Shown: piece by piece, positions 32,841 through 35,726 of the stretch | Layout of the letters: the number at the start of each line of letters is the position of its first letter | Numbering within the stretch: the first letter of the stretch is position 1 | Assembly (NCBI RefSeq): GCF_002939865.1 | Contig: NZ_MDEE01000044.1 | Coordinates: 1 to 35,726 of the forward strand | Origin: Xanthomonas dyei | GTDB taxonomy: Bacteria > Pseudomonadota > Gammaproteobacteria > Xanthomonadales > Xanthomonadaceae | Reading direction: 5' to 3' | DNA: 35,726 nucleotides | Position numbers and translations under genes: made by a program | The notes under the pieces: model-generated | Told to the model about the DNA's origin: nothing | The model's database searches: none | Seen by the model: only the letters and a program-made list of their open reading frames with translations

Positions 32841-34313
32841 ATGCGCATCCCTCATCATTTGAGCCGGTCGTCCACCGGCCGCTGGTCGTTCGTCCAACGT
32901 GTGCCCGTCGATTTGCAAACCGTGATGGGCTGCCGGCTTATCAAACGCACCCTGCAAACGAAGGACTTGGCGCAGGCGCATGTGCGTGCGGTGGTGCTTG
33001 GGGCGGGCTATGCTCGACTCTTCGCACAGTTGAAGGATCAACGCGTGGCCAAGATCAGCAAGTCTGATGCCGACCTGCTCATTGCTCGACTGACGAGCGC
33101 CGAGAACCTCCAGGAACTAACGCTCAACCGCACGCGCCAACCGGATGGGGCAGTGACTGAGCAGTGGCAAATTGACAGTCCAAAGGATCTGAAGCTCTAT
33201 CGCCTAATGATGGAGTTGGAAGCGATGGATGCCGAGAATGCACGGTCGCGTCCTTCGCCAGTCTTGGCTCAATCCATTCCGATGCCGGCACCTCGCGGAT
33301 CAATCGCAGCGACGGCAGCGCCCGCCATTGAGACGATGACGCTCGGCAAGGCCCGAGACGCATTCCTGGCAACGCTCAAGCCTTCCTCGCTGCCCAAGAC
33401 CTACACGATTAAGAAGACGGCTATCGAGGCGTTGGTAGCGTTCCTGGGGCCGACGATGAAGGTTCATGCCATCACCAGGTCAGACCTGGCGCGTTGGTAT
33501 CAAGACATGCGGGAAAAGGGAGCTTCCACTCCGACGCTCACCAACAAGCAGAGCTACATCGGAGGCAAGGGCGGGTTCTTCGAGTGGGCCATGGCGTCGG
33601 GGCACTACCCCCGAGGCGACAACCCGGCGAGCGGTCACGTGAGCTACTCCCAGCGCGAGAAGCGCTCCCGAAAGAAGTTGGGGTTCAAAGCCTACGACAG
33701 GGCCCAGATTCAAGCCCTGTTTGCACCAGAAGCGCTCGCCAAGCTGTCAGAGTCGGCCCGCTGGGCCTCGCTCCTTGGACTTTATACGGGGGCCAGAGCG
33801 TCGGAGGTCGGCCAACTGCTTATCAAGGACGTGTTCGAGGAGGACGGCATCCCATGCATCCGTATTTCGGACGAGGGCGAGCACCAGAAGGTAAAGACCG
33901 AAGTGAGCCTGAGGACGGTGCCGCTCCATCCCGAGCTCCTCAAGATGGGCTTCCTGGATTGGGTCGATGGCAAGCGCAAAGCGGGTGATACAAGGCTATT
34001 CCCGGCTGCGAAGGCTACTGCTGTAAACGGGCAGGGCAACTGGATCACTAAAGCTTTCAGTCGACATCTGGCCGAGGTGGGTAAGGGCTGGGAGCCAGCG
34101 AAGCGCGGTTTTCATTCTCTCCGCAAGACTTTTATCCAAGAACTACAGGGCGCTGGCGTGGTGTCTGAGCTGAGGGCGCAAATCGTTGGGCATGAGCTCG
34201 ATGACGAGCATCACGCGACCTACGGACGGCTCTTCACTGTTACTGAAAAATTGAACGGTCCAAGTAATTATTCTCCAGGACTCAAGGCATTGGTTTTGCA
34301 ACTAACTAAGTGA
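32841..34313 (+). CDS. Tyrosine recombinase (integrase) of a tRNA-Ser genomic island
   Basis: 490 residues. Starts with the MRIPHHL...GRWSFVQRVP N-terminal domain seen in Xanthomonas/Pseudomonas island integrases, then a SAM-like core-binding domain (about 166-260), then the catalytic domain. All active-site residues are visible: Arg319 (YTGARASE), Lys352, His425 and Arg428 (HSLRKTF), His451 (VGHELD) and the nucleophile Tyr461 (HATYGRL). Start ATG at 32841 with AGAGGAAA about 8 bases upstream. It lies 84 bp past tRNA-Ser, transcribed away from it, and overlaps the next start codon (GTGA). A/T content is visibly higher than in the core genes. It looks intact. Confidence 0.93.
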   Translation: MRIPHHLSRSSTGRWSFVQRVPVDLQTVMGCRLIKRTLQTKDLAQAHVRAVVLGAGYARLFAQLKDQRVAKISKSDADLLIARLTSAENLQELTLNRTRQPDGAVTEQWQIDSPKDLKLYRLMMELEAMDAENARSRPSPVLAQSIPMPAPRGSIAATAAPAIETMTLGKARDAFLATLKPSSLPKTYTIKKTAIEALVAFLGPTMKVHAITRSDLARWYQDMREKGASTPTLTNKQSYIGGKGGFFEWAMASGHYPRGDNPASGHVSYSQREKRSRKKLGFKAYDRAQIQALFAPEALAKLSESARWASLLGLYTGARASEVGQLLIKDVFEEDGIPCIRISDEGEHQKVKTEVSLRTVPLHPELLKMGFLDWVDGKRKAGDTRLFPAAKATAVNGQGNWITKAFSRHLAEVGKGWEPAKRGFHSLRKTFIQELQGAGVVSELRAQIVGHELDDEHHATYGRLFTVTEKLNGPSNYSPGLKALVLQLTK

Positions 34314-35062
34314 ACAACTTACTCCCATCGAGCCCTATGATAACTAACGAATTTAAGGCGGTCCACTTCAACGTCGGCAGCAGCCGTGTTCACCGAAATG
34401 GGGTTGATTTGGCCAATATTCTTGGCTTCAATCTAGACGATAACGCACTCATTCAGCTTGCAGGGGCACCCACTGGCTCCACTGTAACGCTTGTGGAGAA
34501 GAGGGAGTGGCCGGAAGTTGATGACGGGGAGAATGTGCCCTCAGGCGTATTGCTGCAAGTGAAAAACGACCACTATTTCAGTCAGGACTTGGAAGTGGTG
34601 ATATTTCTGGATGGCCTGGTTGATGTGGCTAGTCTCTACATCAAGCTGGTCATGTTTCTTGACATTCCTGAACGAAAGGGTATTGCTGGGCATATGATTG
34701 GCGTGATGGTGGATGGGGCCGCTTCACTGCCTCGGGCTAAGCGTATCCGTCTCTGGGCGGCCGGAGGGTTTCTTTGGAAGGACTACGCTGCGGGGTCGCG
34801 TTGGTGGGGGTATGTCGCTTGGCCCAAGTACGGATTCGACTGCTTTATTCCGAATGCCACTTTGGATCTGATCTCTCGTTTCCCCAACTACCCTCGTGGA
34901 CTCGGGGGTTGCAAGAAAGTATCTGACGTGATAAGGTTGCCGGGAGGGAAAGATTTTTGGAAGCTGGCTGGCGAAGGGGATTACATGGATTTCACCTTGG
35001 CTAAAAATTCGGTCTCCATGGTCTTTCTTAACGATTTCTTGTCTTGCGGAGGTGACATGTGA
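34310..35062 (+). CDS. Island cargo protein, probable GNAT-like acetyltransferase fold
   Basis: 250 residues from a GTG that overlaps the integrase stop (GTGA at 34310-34313); an in-frame ATG at 34337 gives 241 residues and may be the true start, as neither has a strong ribosome site. The N-terminal half is alternating beta strands. Residues 122-153 (ERKGIAGHMIG...RIRLWAAGG) resemble the GNAT motif A pattern RxxGxA plus a beta strand, and RWWGYVAWPKYGFDCFIP (164-181) plus the end KDFWKLAGEG...DFTLAKNSVSMVFLNDFL recall the GYxxWPRxGFD and W..xG..F.L...S..VL..YL signatures I know from GNAT-like phage and toxin proteins. The substrate is unknown. Its stop is coupled to a 58-codon gene. Composition is A/T-rich and foreign. 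Confidence 0.6.
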   Translation: MNNLLPSSPMITNEFKAVHFNVGSSRVHRNGVDLANILGFNLDDNALIQLAGAPTGSTVTLVEKREWPEVDDGENVPSGVLLQVKNDHYFSQDLEVVIFLDGLVDVASLYIKLVMFLDIPERKGIAGHMIGVMVDGAASLPRAKRIRLWAAGGFLWKDYAAGSRWWGYVAWPKYGFDCFIPNATLDLISRFPNYPRGLGGCKKVSDVIRLPGGKDFWKLAGEGDYMDFTLAKNSVSMVFLNDFLSCGGDM

Positions 35063-35238
35063 TGCATTTTAAAACCTCTCTTCCCACCCAGCGACAGAAC
35101 GAGAGCGCCAAGCTTCTGGTTAAAAGCCAGGTTCCCACTGCCAAGGTCTACACCGAAAAGGTATTGGACGAAAGCTCCCGCAAGAAAATCCGCGATGCCA
35201 ATCGGCCGCACGCAAGCGTGCCTTTTGATCTAATTTAG
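35062..35238 (+). CDS. Small basic protein translationally coupled to the GNAT-like gene
   Basis: 58 codons starting MHFKTSLPTQRQ and ending SVPFDLI. Its ATG overlaps the previous stop as ATGTGATG (35057-35064). A strong Shine-Dalgarno, GGAGGTGA (35048-35055), sits about 6 bases before it, inside the preceding gene's last codons, and serves no other start. The protein is polar and basic (many Lys/Arg, KVYTEKVLDESSRKKIRD, probably helical) with no hydrophobic segment. I do not recognise it. Partner, antitoxin or regulator of the preceding protein are all inferences. The stop codon lies inside a large palindrome. Confidence 0.75.
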   Translation: MHFKTSLPTQRQNESAKLLVKSQVPTAKVYTEKVLDESSRKKIRDANRPHASVPFDLI

Positions 35239-35244
35239 ATCAAA
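35224..35244. promoter_or_regulatory. 21-bp palindrome over the stop codon of the small gene
   Basis: TTTGATCTAA (35224-35233) and TTAGATCAAA (35235-35244) are perfect 10-bp arms around one T. The architecture (odd palindrome centred on T, A/T-rich) echoes the element at 32765-32781 at the other end of the unit, though the sequences differ. Confidence 0.6.
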
Positions 35245-35265
35245 TATTGAACTGACCTTCATTAG

Positions 35266-35291
35266 CAAGCCCGGCAAAAGCCGGGCTTGTT
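35266..35291 (+). terminator. Terminator-like hairpin after the island unit
   Basis: CAAGCCCGGC (35266-35275) pairs with GCCGGGCTTG (35280-35289) over AAAA, followed by only TT. It lies 28 bp past the small gene's stop and probably closes the int-GNAT-small gene transcript. Confidence 0.65.
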
Positions 35292-35391
35292 CGTAAAGGG
35301 GTTCATCCTGTCGCGGCCCCCTCGACGCAAATGGAGGCGTAGGTGTGGTGACCTAGGGCTTTCGAGAATACATATTGCGCCGCTGCCGGAA

Positions 35392-35490
35392 TTAACGGGC
35401 CAACTGCTCCCAAATCACAGATAGAGCCATCGGCACCCACTTCAGCACGGCCGTGGCGGCCATGCCCATGGTCACCCCCAACGGGATCAT
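35392..35490 (-). CDS. Tiny hydrophobic peptide frame, coupled
   Basis: 32 codons (MIPLGVTMGMAATAVLKWVP...), hydrophobic and compatible with a single membrane helix. Its ATG overlaps the stop of the 52-codon frame as TGATG. The ribosome site is weak. It may be a real small membrane gene or a decayed remnant; the coupling is the main support. Confidence 0.35.
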   Translation of the reverse strand: MIPLGVTMGMAATAVLKWVPMALSVIWEQLAR

Positions 35491-35648
35491 CACCTACACT
35501 GGGCCCAGCTGATGCCTTGGTCGCGCTGCTGAGCCGCGTAGGCGGCCTGCGGGTAACGCCGCTCCGCTTTGCGCAGACCCCGCCGAGCCATGAGCGGTCC
35601 GACGATGAAGCCAAACGGGCCCCGGAAGAAATGCTTGTAATGACCCAT
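35490..35648 (-). CDS. Small unrecognised frame next to IS end
   Basis: 52 codons, MGHYKHFFRGPFGFIVGPLM then a charged tail (ARRGLRKAERRYPQ, QQRDQGISWAQCR). The mix of a Phe/Gly-rich start and a basic tail looks protein-like. No Shine-Dalgarno is seen, and the IS transposase stop lies 16 bp upstream, so the true start may have been cut off by the insertion. I do not recognise the family. Confidence 0.35.
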   Translation of the reverse strand: MGHYKHFFRGPFGFIVGPLMARRGLRKAERRYPQAAYAAQQRDQGISWAQCR

Positions 35649-35663
35649 CGGTTTCTGCACAGG

Positions 35664-35726
35664 TCAGGTGGTTAATGTAGCGGCATAGGCTTGGTCAGGC
35701 GTCATCATCTTCAGTGCCTGATGCGG
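35664..35726 (-). mobile_element. 3' end of an IS3-type transposase gene, cut by window edge
   Basis: Reading leftward from the window edge: PHQALKMMTPDQAYAATLTT then TGA at 35664-35666. The pattern P-H-Q-A-L-x-x-x-T-P is the C-terminal signature of DDE integrase-core (OrfB-type) transposases of the IS3 family. Only 20 codons are inside the window. The IS end should lie within a few tens of bases left of the stop; I could not define its inverted repeat. Confidence 0.8.

Noticed and set aside
35303..35614. 103-codon minus-strand frame near the window end
   Set aside because: Low-complexity Gly/Ser/His translation in a different frame from the two coupled small frames, which look more protein-like.
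35292..35726. attR copy of the tRNA-Ser 3' end
   Set aside because: I looked for a repeat of the T-arm/acceptor end (for example TCGAATCCCACTCTC) to the right of the integrase and found none in the window; the island may extend beyond it.

Overview
The window is a high-G+C chromosomal segment that I read as Xanthomonas (gamma-proteobacteria, Lysobacterales). This rests on protein content and gene order (mtnA-gyrA, a hutF/hutG-type histidine pathway, msrPQ, serC-pheA-aroA), on the GATTCCC heptad arrays and long GTAGGAGCGC inverted repeat that look typical of that genus, and on codon usage. I ran no database search.

Layout. 0.4-4.4 kb: methionine salvage isomerase mtnA and DNA gyrase subunit gyrA, closed by a strong terminator. 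4.6-7.1 kb: a membrane-bound PQQ glucose dehydrogenase gene (gcd) cut by one in-frame TAG. 7.2-9.4 kb: a membrane/coiled-coil protein of unknown role and an acyltransferase-3 family membrane protein, both on the minus strand. 9.9-17.6 kb: a complete histidine utilisation cluster. hutI-hutH-hutG-hutU run leftward and hutF-hutC rightward from a shared control region carrying a perfect TGTATATACA operator inside the hutI promoter. 18.1-21.7 kb: a membrane-tethered Mrr-like nuclease-domain protein, a structured intergenic region with a candidate small RNA, two polyhydroxyalkanoate-granule-type proteins and an FHA-domain membrane protein. 21.6-23.4 kb: the periplasmic methionine sulfoxide repair pair msrP-msrQ, with a long REP-like hairpin between them. 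23.6-27.4 kb: serC, pheA and aroA (serine, phenylalanine and chorismate synthesis). 27.4-28.8 kb: two TonB-like proteins on the minus strand. 29.0-32.4 kb: serS, then a divergent pair of azoreductase and LysR regulator.

At 32.67 kb a tRNA-Ser(UGA) gene is followed directly by more A/T-rich, foreign-looking DNA. It holds a tyrosine integrase with a full catalytic set, a 250-residue protein that overlaps the integrase stop and looks like a GNAT-type acetyltransferase fold, and a 58-codon gene coupled to it by ATGTGATG behind a strong Shine-Dalgarno. A large palindrome and a terminator hairpin close this unit. Beyond it, on the minus strand, are two tiny overlapping reading frames and the last 20 codons of an IS3-type transposase that runs off the window. 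This int-GNAT-small-protein unit is my best candidate for an undescribed system.

How the genes work together: the Hut enzymes convert histidine to glutamate by the five-step route (HutH, HutU, HutI, HutF, HutG) under HutC repression. MsrQ passes electrons to MsrP. SerC, PheA and AroA supply amino-acid and chorismate precursors. The order mtnA-gyrA...serC-pheA-aroA matches the contiguous block known in Pseudomonas, but here about 19 kb of accessory genes separates the two halves.
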